Shown: one piece after another, positions 55,265 to 64,000 of the stretch
How positions within the stretch are numbered: the first letter of the stretch is position 1
Layout: the number at the start of each line of letters is the position of its first letter
NCBI GenBank assembly: GCA_001599715.1
Contig: BCHU01000003.1
Coordinates: forward strand, 1-64,000
DNA: 64,000 nt
Direction: 5' to 3'
Origin: Phaeotremella fagi
Lineage: Eukaryota > Basidiomycota > Tremellomycetes > Tremellales > Phaeotremellaceae
The notes under the pieces: model-generated
Database searches by the model: none
The model's input: the letters and a program-made list of their open reading frames with translations, nothing else
What the model was told of the DNA's origin: nothing
Position numbers and translations under genes: made by a program

Positions 55265-57388
55265 ATGTCTTCAAACACTACAGCAACACCAACAATGAGA
55301 AATTACGATCAAGATCGTGAATCCAAATCTCAAGAGACGTAAGTTGATTTCTCATCGTCAGATTCTCATAAACCTCGATTTACTCACCAAATCACTTTCA
55401 CAGAGTCTACACCACTTCCAACGGTGTCCCCGTCGCTCATCCCTACGAATCCCAAAGGGCAGGATTAGACGGACCCCTCCTCCTTCAAGATTTCCATTTG
55501 ATAGATTTACTCTCACATTTCGATCGGGAGAGGTAAGTATTTCCCGCCTTCCATCTACTTCCAATCCTGATGTAGAAACCAGAATTCCCGAGAGAGTAGT
55601 TCATGCAAAAGGATCTGGTGCTCATGGGATCTTCGAATGTACTGATGGTCTAGAGGATCTTTGTCTAGCGGATATGTTCAAGAAAGGAACTAAATGTCCG
55701 CTTACTATTCGATTCTCTACTGTTGGTGGGGAAAGTGGATCGGCTGATACTGCCAGGTAGGTACTTGTTTTTATAGATACATGTACATATTACTGATTAT
55801 CCCATAGGGATCCCCGTGGATTCGCCATCAAATTCAAAACATCAGAAGGAAATTGGGATTTCGTGTACGTCCATTTTACCAAATAATCATGAGAACTAAC
55901 AACCATCTGCAGCGCAAACAACACCCCCGTCTTCTTCCTTCGTGATCCAGCCAAATTCCCACATTTCATCCATACCCAGAAACGTGATCCCCAAACCCAT
56001 CTAGCCGGTGGCGACGATTCAACAATGTTCTGGGATTATCTCAGTCAAAACCCTGAATCCGTTCATCAGGTTATGATCCTCATGGGTGATCGAGGGATCC
56101 CAGATGGGTTCAGACATATGCATGGGTATTATGGTCATACATTGAAGATCGTTAATAAGGCGGGTTTCGGTTTGGTTCTTCTGAATTCGATTAATTTACT
56201 TATGGTTTTGTAGGATGGCTCTTGGGTTTATGCTCAGTTCCATGTTATTTCTGATCAGGGTACTAAGAATTTGACAGCTGATGAGGCTGCTAAATTGTGA
56301 GTCTATCCCACGTAACAAAACTGATACGTTTAGATCACCAGATTATGGTCAAAAAGATCTCTTCTTCTCGATCGACAAGGGAGAGTAAGTTGGTCTCTTC
56401 TTCACCGTAACCAAATCTGATTTAAACTCCAGCTTCCCATCTTGGACACTTCAAGTCCAAACCATGACTCAAAAGCAAGCTGAGGACGCATGGGCCCAAA
56501 AGAAAATCAACGTCTTTGATTTAACTCATATCTGGCCACATGGCGATTATCCTCTCAGAACAATCGGGAAGATCACTTTGAATGAGAATGCCAAGAACTA
56601 TTTCGCTGAGATTGAGCAGGTCGCTTTCAGTAAGTCATCTTGGCTAAAGCATCCTCTCCAACACCAACCCGTAACTAACACCACCAGACCCCGCACACAT
56701 GATTCCAGGAGTCGAACCCTCCGCCGATCCAGTTCTCCAATCACGTCTCTTCTCATACCCCGATGCCCATCGTCACAGAATCGGAGCCAATTACCAACAA
56801 CTACCAGTCAACGCACCAGTCTGTCCATACAGCATGGCCAACTTCCAAAGAGACGGTCCAATGGCGTTCTTCAATCAAGGTTCAAGACCTAATTACCTGT
56901 CTTCAATCGAACCTATTCAATTCAAGAAACGGGCCGTTGATTTGAACAAGGTTCATGGAAAGTTTATCGGTGAGGCTGTTAGTTTCTTGAGTGAAATTCG
57001 TCCAGAGGATTTCAACGCTCCACGTAAGTCAATCCATGATTCACAATCCCCGCATCAATGCTAAAGGACTCTAGGCAATCTATGGGAAAAAGTCTTCTCA
57101 TCAGAATCAAAAGATAGATTCGTAGAAACCGTTTCAGGTCACATGTCAACAGTCAGAGATAAAGAGATCATCAAGAGACAAATAACGATTTTCAGACAAG
57201 TCTCTGGTGATCTTGGTGACAGGCTTGAAAAAGCTACAGGAGTCAAATCGTACCCTTCAATCGTTGGTATGAAATTTAACGGTAGTCATAACGGCATGGA
57301 GGATCAGAAGATCGCCGCTAACGGTATGGATATCAATGGTCAGGTTAGTTTCGATAATGGTGCTCCTAGATGTCCTGCGGGGTTCTAG
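55265..57388 (+). CDS. Catalase
   Basis: Heme enzyme that destroys H2O2. [20 protein letters not shown], then [20 protein letters not shown], and [12 protein letters not shown]. The distal His is in [20 protein letters not shown], the Asn motif in [20 protein letters not shown], and the heme-ligand Tyr in [40 protein letters not shown] joins to [20 protein letters not shown] across a probable GC-AG intron. The helical end ([20 protein letters not shown]) makes it a small-subunit catalase of about 530-550 residues. The C-terminus (PRCPAGF) is not a standard peroxisomal signal. About nine introns; complete. Confidence 0.95.
56160..56213 (+). other. Probable GC-AG intron in catalase
   Basis: The conserved reading LKIVNK|DGSWVY requires removal of 54 bp starting GCGGGT and ending TTGTAG. 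No GT donor keeps the frame, and the unspliced frame hits the TAG at its end. Confidence 0.7.
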
Positions 57389-57817
57389 GGTGTTGATATA
57401 CATGAGTAGGAGGGTGGACGTGAAGTCTTGATGGGTGAATTATGTGAAATTGTACGATAGGCAGAGGTATATAAGTTTATTTAACTTTTTCGATGAATGC
57501 GTGGTTCAAATACTATATCGTTGAACCTAAACAAAGAATGTTTCGGCAAAAGAACTAAGATTTTGCTATAAGCTACGTGTGAATGATCTTGTCTTTAACT
57601 GAGATGCCACCTGAAACAAAGTTTGTACCCGCCACAGTGTGAGTGGGTGACAACGCGTTTCATAAAGAGCTGTGCTAGGATCATAAAGAGTTTTGACAAT
57701 CCTCAATTTTCACCTTCATTCACAAATAATAGGTTATCTTACATATAATGTCAAGGATAGCTCAAGCATAGCGTCTATCTCAAGGCCAGAACATCTCCTA
57801 CAGAAAACTCATACACC
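57389..57817. other. Intergenic, nothing recognised
   Basis: Catalase terminator and promoter of the next gene; AT-rich, no gene. Confidence 0.4.
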
Positions 57818-60616
57818 ATGTCAATCTCCAGAATCCAACTAGCAGCGGCATTACGCGGTAAGTCATGAACTCTCTCAATTGACTGTAGCACCCAACTGAA
57901 AGGGTATAGAATACGATAACGACCCAGATGATCTGTCAAAACCACAGATCTCTCATCGAGATTCAGCTATCTTCCTCCCCTTCCAAAATAAATCTAGGTT
58001 GACCGAGTCCGTGTCATTCCCCAACCACCCTCGCAAATCAGCATCCAGGGAGATAGAGGATTCGTATCAAAATGATATTGTGGATGAAGATCATATGGAA
58101 GAAGTCGATTTATCGCGTTGGGATCTACCTTCACATCTAGTTTCTCATGACGGATCAGTATCGGTACCACCTGCCGCACCCCAAAGACATTCGACGACTT
58201 TACATCAGCTACTTGGTCAATTTTCATCCCAGTTTCCAAATCGTGAACACCATCGACGACCACCTTTGGACACGGTTCGGACTGTCTCGGTACCCACGTC
58301 CCTTGCTTCACCTCAGCGAATTGATCAGAGGGCTCAATCGATTCATTTGGATTATGAAGACGATGGATTTCAACGATTGAAATCTGAAGATAGTGGTTCT
58401 CAACATGAACTTCAGTCTTCTGTAGCAGAACCTAGGACTCGAAGGGTATCTTTTGATCAATATGCTTCGTCTAGTGTTCAACACGATCGACCACATACGG
58501 TACTAGGAATGAACGATATTTTCCCGGAACGACGACGTAAATTATCGAATCCAATTATGATACCTTTACCTACATCACCTGAGACCCGTTCGCACTCCGT
58601 TCTCAGTCATCAAAGGTCGTTATCTGGGATCAGGCTGAATACCGATTTCGAAAACTTGGATGAAGAGATTGAACCCAACCCATTCGCTTTACCTCCCCCA
58701 GCGCCAGGTCAGAGTTCGCGCTTTGATCCTAAACATGAAGATAATCGACTATCAATGGTTTCAGACAGAAGGATGTCAGTGATAACAGGATACAATCAAT
58801 TCAGTCCATCAGAATCCCAATTCGACTATAACGCTACATCCCCACTGGAAGCTTTAGCCACCTCACCACATTTAACCTCATCTTTCGATCACCCCCAAAA
58901 ACCTATCAAGGTATACGACGAAATCCCCACTCCGGAAGAATACAATCGACCCCTCATGCCCAACCGCTATTCCGCTAAACTCTATCCACGGGAAAAACTC
59001 CTTCGTCCAAAAACCTTGATAATGCCTGCACCACTCTACGGATCCGGCGTCTCAGTCCCAGAAAAAATCAGGGATGGATTCACGATAGGTGAGAAACCTT
59101 TACCTAGGGATGCTAGGAGTTCTATTTTGTCCACCGGGACTGGGGGTGGTGGGGGTTTACCGATGAGTCTGAGTATGAACACTTTTAGGAGTAGTTTGGT
59201 TGTTGATGGGAGATTTGGGGAGGGGTATGTTGGTGGGACGGATGTTGAGGGGGAATTTGGGTTTGAGGAGGAGTTTGTGGTTGATAGACGACCTGGGAAG
59301 TTGTTTGTAAGTCTTTTCGTATGTCATTTCGGCAAAGTTGACAGTTCCTTAGGGGACGAGTTTGATCGATCAGTTGGAAGCTAGGAAACAGGTTATCAAA
59401 GGGAAACAAAGGTGAATATTTGCTATGCTCTGGATACTGATGGAGTAGAGTTTTCACTGGCGATTCAAGACCTGCAATGATGGCTCGAAATTCCATGCAT
59501 AGCACTTTAATCGACCACACAACGTTAAATTCTCCACCTCAAGCTGACAATCTATCCCCATCCAAGAGTATAGGTTCGTTGTCAGTTTCAGAAGACGTCA
59601 ACGCCAATCCAGACAGGTTGACCAAATCGCGTTCGGTATTTGGTGTAGATCAAATCTGGGAGAAGGAGATGAAGAAACTTGAAGAGATGAAAGAAAGAGA
59701 AAGGGAACGGGAACAACAAGTCGCCTTAGAATCAACTAAAAAGGATAAAGGAAAAGGGAAATCCAAATCCAAATCCAAATCCCAGGACGAGATCATCTAT
59801 AAAAGTACCATACCAGTCTCACCCCCTACAATCAAGATCTCACCTACCAACCAGATATCAGTTCTACCGCCCGTCCTTCAATTTTCACCTGAGAAGAAGT
59901 CTTCTATCGTGGCTTTTTCGATTTCACCGTCTAAGATTCCACGAAGAGGTGAAAACGCTGGAACGAGTGATTGGGATAGTGATTCGGAAGATGATGTTCC
60001 GTTATCTAGACGTCCTGGGTCTAGGATCGTTTCGGAACCTCTGAAGACGGTTGGTAAGGCGATCTCTCGAGAGGTGGATAGTGATTCCGATGACGAGGTT
60101 CCATTATCGAGGATAGTGAAACCGAGAGCTGTTTCCGTTCCAGCTCCGCCACCTCAGGAGATGGGATTTGAACAATCGGATTCAGACGAGGATATACCTT
60201 TATCGAAGTTACGGAATCCGAATCTAATCCCTCCAATATCGATCACTGACGAAGCTGGATCATTGGGAATACATCTACCTCGGGAGAATGTTAAAGAAGA
60301 GAACGAAGATGATATCCCACTTTTACTAAAGATCAGACAAACTCCAAAACCACAACCCGGCGAAGACGACGACGATATACCACTAGGTTTACGAACTCAA
60401 ACCAATCAGTTTCAATCACAGTTCTTCCCTCCGTTTCCTTATTCGATGTCCATGCCTGGGCAGATTGGTATGCAGTTCCCTATGGGAATGGGGATGGGGA
60501 TGGGGATGGGGATGCCTATGGGGTTCCCGGTACAGGGTAACGAGATTAATATTGATAGTTGGAGGAAGGAGGTTGGTGGGGATGGTGAAGTTGGTTCTGT
60601 TCGGAGTGGGGTTTGA
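57818..60616 (+). CDS. Large disordered protein with DD-[IV]-PL acidic repeats
   Basis: Four exons. The start ATG 57818 gives MSISRIQLAAALREYDNDPD after the first intron. The protein is mostly disordered and Ser/Pro-rich, with possibly folded islands PIKVYDEIPTPEEYNRPLMP, then NRYSAKLYPREKLLRPKTLI. A short exon near 59360 reads GTSLIDQLEARKQVIKGKQR and the next part has a charged coiled coil (WEKEMKKLEEMKERERERE). The last third carries five spaced acidic repeats: SDSEDDVPLSR, SDSDDEVPLSR, SDSDEDIPLSK, EENEDDIPLLL and EDDDDIPLGL. Near the end is a Met/Gly run from a GGGGAT repeat. Not a known family by name; seems basidiomycete-specific. Possibly a scaffold or signalling protein. Confidence 0.7.
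60490..60513. repeat. (GGGGAT)4 in coding sequence
   Basis: Four GGGGAT units plus flanking G-runs encode a Met-Gly run. The plus strand has enough G4 tracts to form a quadruplex. Confidence 0.8.
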
Positions 60617-60874
60617 TGTTTGATAGCTTGTATCATTATAATGAGTATCAGGATTTAATTTGCATATATCAAATCGTCAAAGTAGGGGCTCAAATACCCT
60701 GTCAATGTTCGAGAAAATATTTACCTGTGCTCTAGAAGTGTGGGAAAATTTGACCAGTAAATTCGAGGTACCATGTCTGATAAAATGCCCATGCTCAGTT
60801 GCAGACGTCGATGCGCTTTCATCTTTCATCTTCATTGTTCTACAACATCCTCCATCTCTATCTCTTTACACAAC

Positions 60875-61760
60875 ATGTTTGACGAAGGCCATTCATCTAA
60901 AAGAAAAAGAATCTCATCTACAGACCCTGCGCCATGTTCAACTGCTGAGACAGACCTCAAGTTTCATTCTCAGTACAATACTGGTGGTGATTTCATTCTA
61001 GTGTCCAGTGATGGAGTCGGTTTCAAGGTTGATAGCTATCACTTGAAATCTACTAGGTAAGTTAGGCTGCAAATTATGTCTCCAGCTCCATTTTAAGATG
61101 ACTGATACCGTGTCACAAGTCAAGTCTTTAGACAGATGATGGAAGACACATCCCCAGATGCCAAGCTCGAGTTAACCGATACGACTCTGGAAACCTCTGA
61201 AATAATCGTCTATTTCCTCAACATGATCAAAGGTGAAGTTCATGAGACTCGAGCTAGCCCTGAAGGTTTACGACTTCTTAAAGTTGTTCTGGATTTCTGT
61301 CAGAAATACGATTGTATAGGTATCTCGAGATCTCTTCTGAATCGCTTAACTTGGTACACCAGTCTACCTCCAAAACACATGTCAGATGTATTCCTCTTGG
61401 CCGCTGAGTATAATCAAATTTACACTGGTTATCTGGCTATGTGTAAAAGCGAACCAAGACTCCAACCGACCAGTCTTTGGATGTACTCTATGGAATCATG
61501 GGAGAATTCCCCTTTGGCGGACCGACCTATGTCTATCAATCACTTCAAGAAAATTCCTGCTGAATGGCACGTTCCGCTTTCTTTGGCCAAAACGATAACT
61601 GGTCTTCAGCTGTTTGAAAGGGGCGAGAAGAGACAAGAACTTGCAGATACGTTCTTAGGTATTCTTCAAACGTATGAGGGTGAGCTTGACATTCTGATAC
61701 TCAAAGTAACTGGCTAACATACACAAAATAGACGATTTGGTACGGTTCAGCCAGCTTTAA
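60875..61760 (+). CDS. BTB/POZ-like protein, copy 1 of array
   Basis: Three exons (60875-61056, 61132-61679, 61732-61760) give 252 residues. A Lys/Arg-rich start (MFDEGHSSKRKRISSTDP) is followed by GGDFILVSSDGVGFKVDSYH, then LKSTRQMMEDTSPDAKLELT, the strand-helix pattern of a BTB fold (D-x-x-L-x-S-x-D-x-x-x-F-x-x-H). DFCQKYDCIGISRSLLNRLT and SDVFLLAAEYNQIYTGYLAM are the helices after it. IPAEWHVPLSLAKTITGLQL is shared with copy 2. BTB proteins are adaptors, for instance for Cullin-3; the partner is unknown. An earlier in-frame Met at 60773 exists but has no counterpart in the other copies. Confidence 0.75.
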
Positions 61761-62253
61761 GTATCAGGAGTTGGTGGCGTCGGTGGCGTTTAGAAGACTT
61801 GTTTTAAAATTGTTCTCAATTGTATTATTCTTCGTACAGTTATCTCATGTCAATCAAGCAGTAGCAAGTCAAAGATCAATCTTATTCCTGGCATCAAATG
61901 TGACAATCCCACAAGACACGGGCATATTTTGCCTTGAGTGGTAGCTGTTCGAAATGTTGCCAATGTTTATCAAAGTAAGATCTCGAGGTTCTGGAAACGT
62001 TTCTGTACACTCTACTTGGTTTTCGTCGCGATGTCAATTTGGAATAGACAGGAAGGTTTGAGAGTGAGTCCAACAGAAACTAAATAATGCGTATTCCTAA
62101 CCACATAGTACTTGTACAGTACGTTAATGATACAATCAAAAACCGCCACACCACTTACTCTACAGTATGAAACATGTTACGATGATTGATCTATTCAATG
62201 TTTTAACATCCATCAAATACAAATCCTTCTCTATTTCTCAGTTACAATTGAGA
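61761..62253. other. Intergenic in BTB array
   Basis: Nothing beyond terminator and promoter sequence recognised. Confidence 0.4.
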
Positions 62254-63205
62254 ATGTCCGACTCTCCAGACAACGGAAAGAGACGAAAAGTCGTTCCCAC
62301 TTCTACATCACCAACCACAAACACGGAAGAAGAGCTGATATTTGATGAAGATTATAAACGGGATGGTGACGTCGTTTTGGTTTCCAGTGATGGTATTGCT
62401 TTAAGGTTCATGGTTATCATTTGAAGTCAGCAAGGTAAGAGTCAGTTGACATTAGATAGAACTGTTCGAATATGATTTGCTGAGACTTAACATTTGTCTT
62501 TAGTGAAGTGTTCAGAGGAATGCTTGAAGGTGAATGAATCTATTCATGGTCATATTCAACTCGTTGACTCCGAAATGGAGCGCGGATTTGTGGTTAAAAT
62601 CTTTCTCAACGCAATAACTGGAGTACGCGAAGAAGTTTTCCCAACCATTCCAGGTTTCAAACGCCTACGACTAGCTGTTTCATTCTCAAACAAGTACGAG
62701 TCTCCTGGTGTAAAAGAGACCCTCCTTGGGCGGTTACCGTGGTATATTGGCATGAAACCGGACTATATTGCGGACGTCTTCGTACTAGCTGCTGAGAATA
62801 ATCAGATCTACACAGGGTATCTAGCACTCTGCGAAATTTCAAACTGTGGATTTACAGGTGCAGGAAATTAACTGGAGGACCACACGGAGATCGAAGTCGG
62901 TGAACAGCCTCGCTTCTTGGACCTCCAACATATGAATTTATGTGATTACCGTCGTATCCCTGCTGAATGGCACGTTGCTTTTGCAATTGCAAAGCGTAAC
63001 ACCGGATGTCAGATGGACGAGGGAGAAGATGAAAGGAAGAAGATCGCGGCTGAATTCCTCCGTCTTTTGGGTGATCACGAAGCTGGTACGTATTGTTATT
63101 CTTTTCGTTGGTTAAATGTGGAAGCCGATACGACATGAACAGGTTTACGAAGACGAAGCAAGAAGTAACTCTAGTGATTTATGGGTCAACGATGGCGATG
63201 GTTAG
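62254..63205 (+). pseudogene. BTB/POZ-like copy 2, broken by two frameshifts and a stop
   Basis: MSDSPDNGKRRKVVPTS and GDVVLVSSDG start in one frame. At about 62397-62402 a base is missing, and the family motif VHGYHLKSA continues only in another frame. After the intron, SEVFRGMLEG is followed by a second frame change near 62530 into ESIHGHIQLVDSEMERGFVV. YIADVFVLAAENNQIYTGYL is intact. Then TAA at about 62869-62871 interrupts the frame before LDLQHMNLCDYRRIPAEWHV. The last exon ends NSSDLWVNDGDG, TAG at 63203-63205. Remaining similarity to copy 1 is good, so inactivation looks fairly recent. No repaired reading is given here; sequencing error is possible but needs three events. Confidence 0.7.
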
Positions 63206-63663
63206 AGTTGGTTATAACGAGTATTGGTGATTATTGGTATGCAAAAATTCGAGGTGGAAGTACGCCCAGCTACCCAGAACTTTGCACATTTCCAGATGAA
63301 GCGTTTGGGCAGCAAGTTGGACTTCTCTTTGGGAGAGCTTGTACCTACTGTTCGGGTAATCAAATACATTCTTACGGGAAAACAATTCTCATACGTTATT
63401 TCAATTATTCTAAAGTTGTGGAAAGCTTCTCTTCATATCACTCTCCCTTACACTTTCGTTAATTTACCCTCTTTCTACTTACCGTCGGTCCACCTTGTTC
63501 TAAAAAGGACAATCTGAGTCACTGCATTACGCTTTGATGGTTGGGTGACTAAGCAACGGGGCACACCCCCCACACAACCTCATCAAAAACGGATTTCATA
63601 TCATTTTAATCTTCTTCTTCTTTCTCATCTTCTTCACCTCATTAAATACAACCATCTTTGAAT
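63206..63663. other. Intergenic in BTB array
   Basis: Includes a pyrimidine-rich stretch before the third BTB gene (CTTCTTCTTC, about 63610-63640), a likely promoter/leader. No gene. Confidence 0.45.
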
Positions 63664-64000
63664 ATGTCTCAATCCGGTGAAGCAATGAACTTTTCAGAAG
63701 ACATTCAGAATACATTCACAACAAACACCGTTCCAGAGGATAAGAAAATCGTTTACGACACTATTTACGATTCAGGTGATGTCACTATTGTCTCGAGTGA
63801 TGACGTTAGTTTTAGAACTCAACGTTATCATTTACAATCAGCCAGGTGAGTATTCTCTTTACGATACGTTTTTTGTTCCTTTTACTCATTTCTTTTCGGA
63901 GTGTGGTTTTAAGAGACATGATGGAGACATGTACAGATGAAACGATAATAGAACTATCAGACAAGGAAACCGAAAACGCCGGAGCTATACGTTATGTTTT
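63664..64000 (+). CDS. BTB/POZ-like copy 3, truncated by window end
   Basis: The start at 63664 gives MSQSGEAMNFSEDIQNTFTT. SGDVTIVSSDDVSFRTQRYH, then LQSAR, matches the BTB motif of copies 1 and 2. After an intron of about 69 bp the frame resumes RDMMETCTDETIIELSDKET, parallel to RQMMEDTSPDAKLELTDTTL in copy 1. Intact as far as visible; the rest lies beyond base 64000. Confidence 0.75.

Noticed and set aside
57994..58311. Minus-strand 105-codon frame
   Set aside because: Antisense to the large disordered protein; no motif or splice support.

Overview
This is the left end of a chromosome of a basidiomycete yeast, most likely a tremellomycete (Cryptococcus/Kwoniella type). Bases 1-61 are irregular CCCCTAA/CCCCCTAA telomere repeats. 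Almost every gene is cut by introns of about 30-60 bp, with GTGAGT/GTAAGT donors and CAG/TAG acceptors. Many proteins are long and Ser/Pro-rich. I recognised genes by splicing exons by eye. Exon edges are reliable where a frame-restoring junction is described and approximate elsewhere. No tRNA, rRNA, CRISPR array or transposon was recognised.

Region 1 (1-23.3 kb, subtelomeric accessory DNA). After about 1.7 kb of gene-poor sequence comes a dense block of catabolic and transport genes: a GMC alcohol oxidase-like flavoenzyme, a nitrilase, a Zn2Cys6 regulator divergent from the nitrilase, a DHA1-type MFS pump, an allantoate/Dal5-type MFS permease, an amidase, a GH105/GH88 unsaturated-uronyl hydrolase, a second Dal5-type permease, a GPI-anchored Ser/Thr mucin, a NYN-domain putative nuclease, an SRPBCC protein and a tartrate/malate dehydrogenase-like enzyme. 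The first eight look like a nutrient-scavenging cluster (nitriles, amides, pectin fragments) with its own regulator. Three of its promoters share the heptamer TGCGGCA.

Region 2 (23.3-39.4 kb). This is a mix of lineage-specific hypothetical genes and conserved housekeeping genes: CWC21/SRRM2-like splicing factor, AMMECR1 domain protein, membrane-anchored intradiol dioxygenase, PhyH-type dioxygenase, a seven-helix membrane protein of DUF6534 type spread over about ten small exons, beta-carbonic anhydrase, and BSD2/Ndfip-like adaptor.

Region 3 (40-43.2 kb). A tandem array of four related, unrecognised cysteine-containing proteins lies on the minus strand; the fourth is short. It is the clearest candidate here for an undescribed family.

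Region 4 (43.6-60.6 kb, core genome). HMG-CoA synthase, KCS1 inositol polyphosphate kinase, DHA2 MFS transporter, SBDS-N/RTC3-like protein, atypical short-chain dehydrogenase, catalase (with a perfect CRE palindrome upstream and a likely GC-AG intron), and a large disordered protein with acidic DD-I/V-PL repeats.

Region 5 (60.6-64 kb). A tandem array of BTB/POZ-like genes: one intact, one broken by two frameshifts and a stop, and one running off the window.
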